Shown here one piece after another: positions 28,771 to 36,844 of a stretch of DNA of 64,000 nt. Where the stretch lies: the NCBI GenBank assembly GCA_018821435.1, contig JAHJME010000025.1:124001-188000 (forward strand). Reading direction: 5' to 3'. A program made the position numbers and the translations under genes. A model generated the notes under the pieces. It did not search any database, was not told where the DNA came from, and saw nothing but the letters and a program-made list of their open reading frames with translations. Positions within the stretch are counted from its first letter, which is position 1, and every line of letters starts with the position of its first letter. This DNA is from Alphaproteobacteria bacterium (GTDB lineage: Bacteria; Pseudomonadota; Alphaproteobacteria; Caulobacterales; Caulobacteraceae).

Positions 28771-30324
28771 TCAGTCGTAGATCTTCAGCAGCACGCCATC
28801 CTGCTTCTTCACCGACTGGCGCATGCTGGTCCATTGCGGCGCGATGTTGCCCTGGTCCCAGGCCTTCAGCTTGGCCTGCAGCTTCGCCACCACGCCGGGG
28901 TTGGCCTTGGCGACGTTGGCCTTTTCGCCGAGGTCGCCCTTCAGGTCGAACAGCATCAAGTGCTGGCCGTGCGGCGAGAGCACCGCATGCGTGCCGTCCG
29001 GGGTGATCTCGGCGGCGTTGCTGGCCACTTCGGAGGGGTCGGCGATGTTGGCCTCCCACAGTTTCCAGTTTCCGTCGCGGATCGCGAAGTTGGGACCCGC
29101 GCGCCAGTAGAGCGTCGGGTTGGGCACGCCCTTGTTCGTGCCGGTGACGAACGGCATCAGGTTCACGCCGTCGGTCCCCTTGGGCAGCTTCGCCCCGGCC
29201 AGCGCGGCGGCGGTCGGCACGATGTCCAGGCTGGAGACCATGCGGTCGTCCACCTGCCCGCCTTTGATCTTGCCCGGCCACGCGACGACGTAGGGCACGC
29301 GGACGCCGCCTTCCAGGTGCGTGCCCTTGAACCCGTTCAACGGCGCGTTGGTGCAGGCGCCCTGGACGTAGGCCGCGCAGCCGTTGTCGGAGAGGAAGAT
29401 GATGAGGGTGTTCTTCTCCAGCCCTTCGGCCTTCAGCTTGGCCCGCAATGCGCCGATGCCGTCGTCCATGGCCGAGACCATGGCCGCGTAGACCCGCTGG
29501 CCCCGGTCCGGCACGTCGGCGTAGCGGTCCAGGTATTTCTTGGTGGCCTGCAGCGGCGTGTGGGGGGCGTTGTAGGCGAGGTAGAGGAAGAACGGCTTGT
29601 CCTTGTTGGCGCCGATGAAGCGGACGGCCTCGTCGGTGAAATCCTCGGTCAGGTACCCGGGCGCGTCGACCACATCGCGGCCGCGCCGGATGGTGGCGAC
29701 GCTGCGGACATAGGCCATGCGCTCGTCGCTGGTCGCCGTCGGCGGCAGCGGGTCGTTGGCCGTGGCGCGGAACGAGCCCTCCGAGCCCGGCGGGGTGTAG
29801 GTGTCGTCGCCCGGTTGGCCCTTGGTGTAGAAGCTGGTGGCGCCCGCCGTCGTGCCGAAGAACTCGTCGAAGCCACGATCGATGGGTTGGTAGCCCTGAG
29901 CCTCGCCCAAGTGCCACTTGCCGACCATGCCGGTGCGATAGCCGGCGGTCCGCAGGATATCGCCGACGAACGGTTCGTCGCGCGAGACCCCGCCCCGGCG
30001 GTCGCGGCCCACCGGATTGAACTCCCACCCGAAGCGCTGCTGGTAGCGGCCGGTCAGGATCGCCGCCCGCGACGGGGCGCAGACCGGATGGGTCACATAG
30101 CCCGAGGTGAAGCGCACGCCGTCGGCGGCCAGGGCGTCGATATTGGGTGTCTTGATGATCTTGGAGCCATAGACCGAGGTGTCGCCATAACCCAGGTCGT
30201 CGGCCAGGATGACGATGATGTTCGGACGGGGCGCCGCCTTGGCGGTGTCGACGGCGGTCGCGGGCGCGCTGGCCGCGGCGCTCAGCGACAGAACCGCGGC
30301 GAAGATCAGGGGGACACGCTTCAT
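28771..30324 (-). CDS. Exported type I sulfatase 1
   Basis: A 517-residue sulfatase with a signal peptide (LIFAAVLSLSAAASAPATA). NIIVILADDLGYGDTSVYG binds calcium, and VCAPSRAAILTGRY (Cys about 82) is the C-x-P-x-R sequence converted to formylglycine. GKWHLGEAQGYQP and FLSDNGCAAY are further family blocks. It would hydrolyse sulfate esters in the periplasm. ATG at 30324 was chosen over the ORF start at 30381 because it begins the signal peptide. It is divergent from a LysR gene. Confidence 0.92.
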   Translation of the reverse strand: MKRVPLIFAAVLSLSAAASAPATAVDTAKAAPRPNIIVILADDLGYGDTSVYGSKIIKTPNIDALAADGVRFTSGYVTHPVCAPSRAAILTGRYQQRFGWEFNPVGRDRRGGVSRDEPFVGDILRTAGYRTGMVGKWHLGEAQGYQPIDRGFDEFFGTTAGATSFYTKGQPGDDTYTPPGSEGSFRATANDPLPPTATSDERMAYVRSVATIRRGRDVVDAPGYLTEDFTDEAVRFIGANKDKPFFLYLAYNAPHTPLQATKKYLDRYADVPDRGQRVYAAMVSAMDDGIGALRAKLKAEGLEKNTLIIFLSDNGCAAYVQGACTNAPLNGFKGTHLEGGVRVPYVVAWPGKIKGGQVDDRMVSSLDIVPTAAALAGAKLPKGTDGVNLMPFVTGTNKGVPNPTLYWRAGPNFAIRDGNWKLWEANIADPSEVASNAAEITPDGTHAVLSPHGQHLMLFDLKGDLGEKANVAKANPGVVAKLQAKLKAWDQGNIAPQWTSMRQSVKKQDGVLLKIYD

Positions 30325-30355
30325 GCCGGAACTCCTCAGGTGCCGGGAAGCTAGC

Positions 30356-30371
30356 CGGATCGCGCGTTCCG
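30356..30371 (-). promoter_or_regulatory. Putative operator, CGGAT-N6-TTCCG (site 2)
   Basis: CGGAT-CGCGCG-TTCCG, a one-mismatch dyad 31 bases upstream of the sulfatase 1 start and 40 bases from the LysR start. It matches the palindromic version at 43633 (CGGAA-CGCGAA-TTCCG) in spacing and arms. Confidence 0.4.
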
Positions 30372-30398
30372 ATCTGCCCAATTGAGAGACGTGGTGCT

Positions 30399-30413
30399 AT
30401 AGCCCACGGGCAT
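30399..30413. promoter_or_regulatory. LysR-box-like T-N11-A site at the LysR start
   Basis: ATAGCCCACGGGCAT contains T-N11-A with an imperfect dyad and overlaps the ATG at 30412. Autoregulation of the LysR gene or control of the divergent sulfatase is plausible. Confidence 0.35.
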
Positions 30414-31320
30414 GGAGCTTCGGCATCTCGAACAGATCCTGGAAATCTGCCGGACAGGCGGGTTCAGCGGCGCGGCGCGCAAACTGCAGATCTCGCAGCC
30501 GACGCTGTCGAAGAGCATCGCGCGGCTGGAGGCCCAGCTCTCGCTGAAGCTGTTCGAGCGCAGCAACGGCGCGGCGCGGCCCACGGCCTATGGCGCGTTC
30601 GTGGCGCAGCGCGCCGAGACCCTGCTGCAGGGCGTGGCCGCCCTCTCCCGCGACCTGGAGCAGCTGGCGCGCGGCGAGGAAGGCCGCATTCGAATCGCCG
30701 TCGGCCCGGCCTCGCGGCTGAAGCCCCTGCCCGAACTGCTGCGTCGGATCGCGGTGCGGTTTCCCAGGCTCCACGTCGAGACGATCCAGGAGACGGGCCC
30801 CGGCGTGATGAAGGCGTTGCACGACGGCCGGGTCGATATCGCCTTCGGCTATTCCGAGCACGCCGCCCGCTACGGCGAGCTGATCCGCAAGAAGATGTTC
30901 GAGGACGCCATCGTCCTGGTGGCGCGCCCCGGCCACCCGGCGCTGGCGCTCAGCGACGCCGGTCCGCGCGAATTGCTGGTCCACCCGTTCGCCCTTCCCA
31001 ACGTCCTGCCGGGCGTGGAGGCCTGGGCCGGCGAGATGGCCCGCGAGGAGGCCGAGAACCTCAAGGCGTTCATCAGCGACGACTATTCGCTGATCATCCA
31101 GCGGGCGCTGGACACCGACGCCATCGCCATGGGCGCGTCGTTTGTGTTCGAGGACCATCTGCGCGACGGACGCCTCGCCGTGGTGTCCTCGACCCTGGAC
31201 GTGCCCTACGCCTGCTGGATGCTGACCACCGCCGAGCGGTGGCGCTCACCGCTGATCAAGGCGATGGCCGAGCTGTCCAAGGCCGCTGTCACCGAGAAGC
31301 GCCTCGACGCGGCGGCCTGA
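30412..31320 (+). CDS. LysR-family transcriptional regulator
   Basis: A 302-residue LysR-type regulator: an N-terminal winged HTH (MELRHLEQILEICRTGGFSGAARKLQISQPTLSKSIARLEAQL) and a periplasmic-binding-like effector domain from about residue 90 (GRIRIAVGPASRLKPLPELL). It is divergent from sulfatase 1, the classical arrangement for a LysR and its target. Its stop lies 10 bases before the end of the convergent DsbA-fold isomerase. Effector unknown. Confidence 0.92.
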   Translation: MELRHLEQILEICRTGGFSGAARKLQISQPTLSKSIARLEAQLSLKLFERSNGAARPTAYGAFVAQRAETLLQGVAALSRDLEQLARGEEGRIRIAVGPASRLKPLPELLRRIAVRFPRLHVETIQETGPGVMKALHDGRVDIAFGYSEHAARYGELIRKKMFEDAIVLVARPGHPALALSDAGPRELLVHPFALPNVLPGVEAWAGEMAREEAENLKAFISDDYSLIIQRALDTDAIAMGASFVFEDHLRDGRLAVVSSTLDVPYACWMLTTAERWRSPLIKAMAELSKAAVTEKRLDAAA

Positions 31321-31334
31321 TAGCTCCCAGCTAT
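31320..31334. promoter_or_regulatory. Perfect palindrome at the LysR/isomerase junction
   Basis: ATAGCT-CCC-AGCTAT overlaps the stop codons of both convergent genes. It contains T-N11-A and nearly matches the site at 28751. It could be a LysR site or a short terminator hairpin; followed by CTTTT on the plus strand, it might end LysR transcription. Confidence 0.4.
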
Positions 31335-31981
31335 GCTTTTCCGGACAGCCCGGCCTGTTCCATCCGCCATTTGAGCTGGTCGAAGCGGTCCTGGCCGAAG
31401 AACGGCTCGCCGCCGAACACCATCATCGGCACGCCCCAGTGGCCCGCCGCGCGCTGGTCGACCTGGTTGGCCTCGATGACCTGGTGGAAGTGGTCCGGGT
31501 CGCCGTCCACGGCGGCGCTCAACTCGGCATAGTCCAGACCCGCCCGCTCGGCCGCCCGGGGCAGGTGGTCCCCCTCGTGCCAGCCATCGACCTCGCCGCT
31601 CCAGATCGTGTGGCTGACCTCCTTGAGGAACGGCAGACCCCGTCCACGTTCCGCCGCCGCCACGCCCAGGTGGGTCAGGCGGTGGATGTAGGGCTGCTCC
31701 ATGCGGTAGCCGACGCCCGGCGCCTGCTGCACCGGATCGGGCCGCGGCCAGCGGAACGGCAGACCCAGGAACGCCGCCTCGCGGAACACGTCGCGCATCA
31801 GGTAGGGGGTCCACAGCGGGTCGCGGCTTTCGAAGAACTCCGGCGTGCGCACCGCCAGCGGATAGACCGGCCGGACGTTGCAGGTCACGTCGTGCTCGGC
31901 CTCCAGCGCCAGCAGGCGCGGAACCACCATGTAAGAATAGGGCGAGCGGAAGGACCAGTAGAGGTCGTAGCTGAGCGTCAT
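31331..31981 (-). CDS. DsbA-fold 2-hydroxychromene-2-carboxylate isomerase-like protein
   Basis: A 216-residue DsbA-like thioredoxin-fold protein of the HCCA isomerase/kappa-GST group (LYWSFRSPYSYMVVPRLLAL, late WGVPMMVFGGEPFFGQDRFDQL). No CxxC is present; the SPYSY Ser is the usual active residue in glutathione-dependent isomerases of aromatic degradation. ATG at 31981. It is divergent from an MBL hydrolase with a CGGAA-N6-TTCAC site between. Substrate unknown. Confidence 0.83.
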   Translation of the reverse strand: MTLSYDLYWSFRSPYSYMVVPRLLALEAEHDVTCNVRPVYPLAVRTPEFFESRDPLWTPYLMRDVFREAAFLGLPFRWPRPDPVQQAPGVGYRMEQPYIHRLTHLGVAAAERGRGLPFLKEVSHTIWSGEVDGWHEGDHLPRAAERAGLDYAELSAAVDGDPDHFHQVIEANQVDQRAAGHWGVPMMVFGGEPFFGQDRFDQLKWRMEQAGLSGKA

Positions 31982-32023
31982 TGAATCCTCCGGTTGGCGT
32001 TTCCCGAGCTGTAGCATAGAAAC

Positions 32024-32039
32024 GTGAATTCAAATTCCG
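32024..32039. promoter_or_regulatory. Putative operator, CGGAA-N6-TTCAC type (site 3)
   Basis: Plus-strand GTGAA-TTCAAA-TTCCG, 42 bases ahead of the isomerase start (31981) and 18 bases ahead of the MBL gene start (32058). It matches sites 1 and 5 in half-sites and spacing and could control both divergent genes. Confidence 0.5.
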
Positions 32040-32057
32040 TTTCTGGGGAGAAACGCC

Positions 32058-33056
32058 ATGATCCGCGCCGCACTGGCCGCCCTTGCGCTCGCCTTGTCCG
32101 CCACCACCGTCCAGGCCCAGGCCTTCGACGGCTTGAAGGTGATCTTCTGCGGCACGTCGGGCCCGCTGCCCATCGCCGGGCGCGCCAAGCCGTGCACCGC
32201 GATCCAGGCCGGCGGCGCGCTCTACCTAGTCGATATCGGCCCGGAGGCGACCGAGAACCTGATGACCTGGCGCCTGCCGATGGCCACCGCCAAGGCCGTG
32301 TTCATCACCCACCTGCACTCCGACCACATCGGCGACCTGGGCGAGTTCAACATGCAGAGCTGGGTGGCGGGCCGCCCCGCGCCCCTGGCCGTCGTCGGCC
32401 CGGCCGGGGTGGACAAGCTGGCGAGCGGCATGAACCTCGCCTACGAAAACGACCACGGCTTCCGCAAGGCGCACCACGAGCACGGCCCGTTCAAGTTCGA
32501 CCTGAGCGCGGGCCTGCTGGCCGCCAAGATCGTCACCATTCCGAAGCCGGACGGCACGGCCGTCGCCTGGAAGGACGGCGGCCTGACCGTCACCGCCATC
32601 CGCGTCCACCACGACCCCATCGATCCGGCCTTCGCCTATCGCTTCGACTACAAGGGCCGCTCGGTGGTGGTCAGCGGCGACACCATCAAGTGGGCTCCGC
32701 TGGCGGTCGCCGCCAAGGGCGCCGACGTCCTGGTCCACGAGGCGCAGAACAACGCCATGACCATGCAGATGTCCAAGGGCCTGGCCGCCATGGGCAATGC
32801 GCGGATGAGCTCGCTGATGGCCGACACCGTGACCTATCACACCCAGCCGGTGGAGGCCGCCGACCTGGCCCGCGCCGCGGGGGTGAAGGCGCTGGTGCTC
32901 AGCCACCTCACCCAGGCCGGCCTGCCCTTCTTCACGCCCGAAGCCTTCACCAAGGGCATGGACGACGGCGGCAAGCTGGACTGGCGGCTGGCCAAGGACG
33001 GCATGACCATCGAACTGCCGGCGGGCAGCGCTGACGTTCGTTTCGGCAGCTACTGA
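32058..33056 (+). CDS. Exported MBL-fold metallohydrolase (RNase Z/arylsulfatase-like)
   Basis: A 332-residue metallo-beta-lactamase-fold protein with signal peptide (LAALALALSATTVQAQA). FITHLHSDHIGDLGEF is the HxHxDH zinc site, VVSGDTIKW the second Asp site, and VLSHLTQAG a later His. The early FCGTSGPLPIAGRAKP resembles RNase Z-like and class III arylsulfatase relatives rather than beta-lactamases. Substrate is open; nearby sulfatases make an ester substrate plausible. Confidence 0.82.
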   Translation: MIRAALAALALALSATTVQAQAFDGLKVIFCGTSGPLPIAGRAKPCTAIQAGGALYLVDIGPEATENLMTWRLPMATAKAVFITHLHSDHIGDLGEFNMQSWVAGRPAPLAVVGPAGVDKLASGMNLAYENDHGFRKAHHEHGPFKFDLSAGLLAAKIVTIPKPDGTAVAWKDGGLTVTAIRVHHDPIDPAFAYRFDYKGRSVVVSGDTIKWAPLAVAAKGADVLVHEAQNNAMTMQMSKGLAAMGNARMSSLMADTVTYHTQPVEAADLARAAGVKALVLSHLTQAGLPFFTPEAFTKGMDDGGKLDWRLAKDGMTIELPAGSADVRFGSY

Positions 33057-33068
33057 GCGGCCGCGCCT

Positions 33069-33082
33069 CACACCATCGTATG
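33069..33082. promoter_or_regulatory. Dyad motif CACAC-CATC-GTATG (regulator site 1)
   Basis: An imperfect CATAC-N4-GTATG dyad 57 bases ahead of the FixJ-type regulator gene. The same motif precedes the receiver gene (33753) and the hydrolase (35802). Autoregulation by the FixJ-type protein is inferred. Confidence 0.55.
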
Positions 33083-33139
33083 AGCGGCGCCGTGTCGCAG
33101 GCTGTGGCATAAAACGTCATCCGCCGCCGCCGAGCCGTC

Positions 33140-33751
33140 ATGCCCGAAGCGATCGTTCATATTGTCGATGACGACGTCTCCCTCGGCGAGGCGCTCAGCG
33201 GCCTGTTCCGCTCGGTCGGACTGGACGCGCGGCTGTACGGCTCCGCCCAGGCGTTCCTGGAGGCCACGCTTCCGGACGCGCCGGGCTGCCTGGTGCTGGA
33301 CGTCCGCCTGCCGGGGCTGTCCGGCCTCGACTTCCAGGCCCAGCTGGCCCAGCTGGGCATCGGCCTCCCCGTCGTGCTGATGACCGGCCACGGGGACATC
33401 CCGATGTCGGTGCGCGGCATGAAGGCCGGCGCCATCGACTTCCTGCCCAAGCCGTTCCGTGACCAGGACATGCTGGACGCCGTCACCACCGGCATCGAGC
33501 GCGACCGCGCGCGCCGCACCGCCGACGGCGGCCGTCGGCAGCTGGAAGACAAGTTCGCCACCCTCTCCCCACGCGAGCGCCAAGTCATGGCGCTGGTCAC
33601 CGCCGGCAAGCTGAACAAGCAGGTGGCCGGCGACCTGTCGCTGTCCGAGATCACCGTGAAGATCCACCGCGGCTCGGCCATGCGGAAGATGGGCGCCCGT
33701 TCCCTGGCCGAACTGGTGAAGATGGCCGAGGCGCTGCACGTCTCCGCCTGA
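33140..33751 (+). CDS. FixJ-type response regulator (receiver plus LuxR HTH)
   Basis: A 203-residue response regulator: receiver domain with acidic DDD at 10-12, phosphoacceptor Asp about 54 (CLVLDVRLPGLSG) and Lys in FLPKPF, then a LuxR HTH (LSPRERQVMALVTAGKLNKQVAGDLSLSEITVKIHRG). FixJ/TodT-like regulators bind dyad sites once phosphorylated. It is first of three signalling genes and probably receives phosphate from the PAS kinase encoded downstream. Confidence 0.93.
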   Translation: MPEAIVHIVDDDVSLGEALSGLFRSVGLDARLYGSAQAFLEATLPDAPGCLVLDVRLPGLSGLDFQAQLAQLGIGLPVVLMTGHGDIPMSVRGMKAGAIDFLPKPFRDQDMLDAVTTGIERDRARRTADGGRRQLEDKFATLSPRERQVMALVTAGKLNKQVAGDLSLSEITVKIHRGSAMRKMGARSLAELVKMAEALHVSA

Positions 33752-33752
33752 C

Positions 33753-33766
33753 CATACCAGCGTATG
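33753..33766. promoter_or_regulatory. Dyad motif CATAC-CAGC-GTATG (regulator site 2, perfect)
   Basis: A perfect five-base dyad with a four-base centre, between the two response-regulator genes. It covers an alternative upstream ATG at 33764, which argues that the receiver gene starts at 33803. Confidence 0.6.
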
Positions 33767-33802
33767 ATTCCGGCTCGGGGCGCGGCGTGCGAAGCCGGCG
33801 GC

Positions 33803-34174
33803 ATGACCGTGGCCGACCCGTTGATCTCCGTCGTCGAGGACGACGAGTCCCTGCGCCAGGCCGTCGTGGGGCTGGTGCGCTCGCTCGGCTACCGGGTGGC
33901 GGCCTACGCCAACGCCGAGGACTTCCTGGCCGCCGACGGGGGCCGCGCCTCCGACTGCGTGATCACCGATATCCAGATGCCCGGCCTGTCGGGCATCGAC
34001 CTGAAGCTGCGGCTGATCGCCGACGGGGTGAGGACGCCGGTGATCATGGTCACGGCGCGCGCCGAGCCGGCGTTGCATCAGAAAGCCATGGCCAGCGGCG
34101 CCTGTTGCCTGCTGCGCAAGCCGTTCACGGCCGAGGCGCTGATCGAGTGCCTGGATCAGGCGCTGGCCGCCTGA
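33803..34174 (+). CDS. Single-domain response regulator (receiver only)
   Basis: A 123-residue stand-alone receiver (SVVEDDESLRQAVVGLVRSLGY, Asp about 56 in DCVITDIQMPGLSG, LRKPF with Lys) and no output domain. It may shuttle phosphate or modulate the kinase. ATG at 33803 gives the usual short N-terminus; the alternative ATG at 33764 lies within a putative operator. Its stop is 57 bases before the chosen kinase start. Confidence 0.85.
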   Translation: MTVADPLISVVEDDESLRQAVVGLVRSLGYRVAAYANAEDFLAADGGRASDCVITDIQMPGLSGIDLKLRLIADGVRTPVIMVTARAEPALHQKAMASGACCLLRKPFTAEALIECLDQALAA

Positions 34175-34231
34175 CCGGTGGACACCCCCGCCCGCTCTTC
34201 GGCTAAGGTCGGCGTCCAGGGGGACGTGCGC

Positions 34232-35782
34232 ATGGATCCGGCCGAGCGGGGCGATCTCTTCGACCTCGTGCACGAGAGCATCGTGGTGCGCGACCTTGCG
34301 GGCCGGATCACCGCATGGAACGCCGCATCCGCCGCGCTCTACGGCTGGAGCGCCGACGACGCGCTGGGGCGGGCCGCCGCCGATCTGCTGGGCGGCGAGG
34401 CGCCCGAGGCCGACCTGCTGGCGACCGGCCGCTGGGACGGTGAGCTGCGCCGCCGCGCCGCCGACGGCCGCGAGCTGGTCGTCGAAGCCCGCTGGACCCT
34501 GCGCCGCGACGCGACGGGCCAGCCGCGCGAGATCATCGAGACCGCCCGCGACATCACCGAGCGCCGCCAGGCCGAGACCGCGCTGCGCCACAGCGAGTAC
34601 CGCTACCGCAACCTGTTCCAGGCGATGGCCGCCTCGTTCTGGGAGCTGGATTTCGCACCCGTCGGCCTGATGCTGCGCCAGCTTCGGAAGTCGGGCGTCT
34701 CGGACTACGCCGCCTATTTCGCGGCCAACCCCGCCTTCGTCCGCGAGATGATCCGGGTGACCGAGGTGCTGGCGGTGAACGAGGAGTCGGTGAAGCTGTT
34801 CGGCGACGGCGACGCCTCGGCGCTGCTGGGACCGTGCGACCGCTTCTGGCCCGAAGGCAGCTCCGACGTCTATGCCGCCTCGGTGGTCGCGGCGGTCTCC
34901 GGCCGGCCCAGCTTCTCCCGCGAGACCCGTCTGCGGACCCTGGACGGTCGCGAGTTCGACGCCCACTTCACCGCCTGTTTTCCGCCCGAGAGCGTGGCCG
35001 ACGGCAAGCTGCTGATCGGCGTCATCGACATCAGTAAGCGGGTCCTGGCCCAGCGCCAGCTCCACGACCTGCAGGCCGAATTCGCCCACGCAGCGCGGGT
35101 GTCCATGCTGGGCGAGCTCACCGCCTCCATCGCCCACGAGGTCAACCAGCCGCTGGCCGCCATCTCCACCAACGCCTCGGCGGGGATGCGCTGGCTGTCG
35201 CGCGCCGAGCCCGACCTGGACGAGCTGCGCGGCATCAACACCCGCGTGGTGGCCGACGCCCAGCGCGCGGCGGCGATCATCGCCCGCGTGCGCGACATGG
35301 CCATGCGCCGCACGCCGGAGGCCCAGGCCCTGTCGGTGAACGCCGTGGTCGAGGAGGCGCTGATGTTCCTGCGCCACGAAAGCCAGGGCAAGGGCGTGGC
35401 CATCGACCTGGCGCTGGGGGCCGACCTGCCGGACGTCCTGGCCGACCGCACCCAGTTGCAGCAGGTGGTGGTGAACCTGACGGCCAACGCGATCCAGGCC
35501 ATGGGCGCCGCCGAGGGGCCGCGCGAGATCCGGGTGACCACCGCCCTGGACGGCGACGGCCGCGTGGCGGTCACGGTCTCCGACACCGGCCCCGGGGTGA
35601 CGCCGGAAAATCTGCCCCGGCTGTTCGACAGCTTCTTCACCACCAAGGCCGAGGGGATGGGCATGGGCCTGCCGATCTGCCGCTCGATCATCGAGACCCA
35701 CGGCGGGGCGATCTGGGCCCGGAACAACGGCGACGGACCCGGCGCCTGTTTCGCGTTCACCCTGCCCGCCGCACACGCCTGA
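34232..35782 (+). CDS. PAS-domain sensor histidine kinase
   Basis: A 516-residue soluble kinase with no membrane helix. An N-terminal PAS (DLVHESIVVRDLAGRITAWNAASAALYGWS), a second sensory region with a FWELDF/FGDGDAS segment, then HisKA with SIAHEVNQPLAA (His about 302) and an HATPase domain (VVNLTANAIQAMG, SDTGPGVTPENL, FTTKAEGMGMGLPICRSI). ATG at 34232 follows AGGGGG; GTG at 34178 is the longer alternative. It likely phosphorylates the two regulators encoded just upstream. The signal is unknown; a haem-type PAS cannot be claimed. Confidence 0.9.
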   Translation: MDPAERGDLFDLVHESIVVRDLAGRITAWNAASAALYGWSADDALGRAAADLLGGEAPEADLLATGRWDGELRRRAADGRELVVEARWTLRRDATGQPREIIETARDITERRQAETALRHSEYRYRNLFQAMAASFWELDFAPVGLMLRQLRKSGVSDYAAYFAANPAFVREMIRVTEVLAVNEESVKLFGDGDASALLGPCDRFWPEGSSDVYAASVVAAVSGRPSFSRETRLRTLDGREFDAHFTACFPPESVADGKLLIGVIDISKRVLAQRQLHDLQAEFAHAARVSMLGELTASIAHEVNQPLAAISTNASAGMRWLSRAEPDLDELRGINTRVVADAQRAAAIIARVRDMAMRRTPEAQALSVNAVVEEALMFLRHESQGKGVAIDLALGADLPDVLADRTQLQQVVVNLTANAIQAMGAAEGPREIRVTTALDGDGRVAVTVSDTGPGVTPENLPRLFDSFFTTKAEGMGMGLPICRSIIETHGGAIWARNNGDGPGACFAFTLPAAHA

Positions 35783-35801
35783 CCACGGGTATCGGCGCGC
35801 C

Positions 35802-35815
35802 TAAACCAACGTATG
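35802..35815. promoter_or_regulatory. Dyad motif TAAAC-CAAC-GTATG (regulator site 3)
   Basis: Half-conserved CATAC-N4-GTATG dyad 79 bases ahead of the alpha/beta hydrolase start, in the gap after the kinase gene. It shares ACCAnCGTATG with sites 1 and 2. It suggests that the hydrolase is an output of this two-component system. Confidence 0.55.
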
Positions 35816-35894
35816 TGACGACACACCGCACGGTGAATTGAGACCGTCACGGCAGGCGCGCATGGTGGCTTCAGACCTGAAGAGGAGCCCCCCA

Positions 35895-36764
35895 ATGCCC
35901 ACGATCACCACGAAGGACGGCGTCGAGATCTTCTACAAGGATTGGGGCTCGGGCCAGCCCATCGTGTTCAGCCACGGCTGGCCGCTGACGTCGGACGACT
36001 GGGACGCCCAGATGATGTTCTTCGCCAGCAACGGCTACCGTGTCATCGCCCATGACCGCCGGGGCCACGGCCGCTCGACCCAGACCTGGGACGGCAACGA
36101 GATGGACACCTACGCCGACGACCTGCGCGCGCTGGTCCTGGCCCTGGACCTGAAGGACGCCATCCACATCGGCCACTCCACCGGCGGCGGCGAAGTCGCC
36201 CGCTACCTGGGCCGCCACGGGACCGACCGCGCCGCCCGCGCCGTGCTGATCGGCGCCGTGCCGCCCGTCATGGTCAAGAAGGAGAGCAACCCCGAGGGCA
36301 CGCCGATCGAGGCGTTCGACGGCTACCGCGCCGCCGTGCTGGCCGACCGGGCCCAGCTCTACATCGACGTGCCGACCGGCCCCTTCTACGGCTTCAACCG
36401 CGCCGGTGCGAAGGTCAGCCAGGGGATCATCGACAAGTGGTGGCTGCAGGGGATGATGGGCAGCGTGAAGGCCCACTACGACTGCATCAAGGCGTTCTCG
36501 GAAACCGATTTCACCGAGGACCTGAAGAAGATCGACGTGCCGGTGCTGGTCATGCACGGCGATGACGACCAGATCGTCCCCTACAAGGACGCGGCGCTGA
36601 AGAGCATCGACCTGGTCCAGAACGGCACGCTGAAGATCTACCCGGGCCTGCCCCACGGCATGGCCACGACCCACGCCGACATCATCAACAAGGATCTGCT
36701 CGCCTGGTTCAAGGGCGAACTGGAGGCGACCAGCCGGTCTGGGGCGGCGCGACAGCCCGCCTGA
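35895..36764 (+). CDS. Alpha/beta hydrolase, non-haem haloperoxidase/esterase type
   Basis: A 289-residue cytoplasmic alpha/beta hydrolase close to cofactor-free chloroperoxidases: [23 protein letters not shown] (oxyanion), [17 protein letters not shown] (Ser about 95), [11 protein letters not shown] (Asp) and [12 protein letters not shown] (His). In vivo such proteins are esterases, lactonases or perhydrolases. AGAGGAG precedes ATG at 35895; the upstream TTG at 35838 is not needed. It carries regulator site 3, so it may be induced by the FixJ-type regulator. Confidence 0.9.
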   Translation: MPTITTKDGVEIFYKDWGSGQPIVFSHGWPLTSDDWDAQMMFFASNGYRVIAHDRRGHGRSTQTWDGNEMDTYADDLRALVLALDLKDAIHIGHSTGGGEVARYLGRHGTDRAARAVLIGAVPPVMVKKESNPEGTPIEAFDGYRAAVLADRAQLYIDVPTGPFYGFNRAGAKVSQGIIDKWWLQGMMGSVKAHYDCIKAFSETDFTEDLKKIDVPVLVMHGDDDQIVPYKDAALKSIDLVQNGTLKIYPGLPHGMATTHADIINKDLLAWFKGELEATSRSGAARQPA

Positions 36765-36791
36765 CCCCTCCTCCCCCGAGTGATTGGCTGA

Positions 36792-36821
36792 GGCGCCGCC
36801 GTTCCCCACGACGGCGGCGCC
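36792..36821 (+). terminator. Hairpin downstream of the alpha/beta hydrolase
   Basis: An 11-base perfect stem, GGCGCCGCCGT at 36792-36802 with ACGGCGGCGCC at 36811-36821, and an 8-base loop. It is 28 bases after the hydrolase stop, with only a weak T-rich tail. Confidence 0.6.
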
Positions 36822-36844
36822 ATCTTGCGTGCTAGAGGTCCGGC

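Noticed and set aside
33764..33802. Upstream ATG at 33764 as start of the receiver-only gene
   Set aside because: It lies inside the perfect dyad at 33753-33766 and adds residues outside the receiver fold.
33068..35776. 902-codon minus-strand ORF opposite the two-component genes
   Set aside because: His/Gln/Gly/Arg-rich antisense of three clear signalling genes; no family features.
35895..36764. Missing RutD hydrolase of the rut pathway
   Set aside because: The sequence is of the haloperoxidase type, lies about 20 kb away, and has its own regulator-linked promoter.
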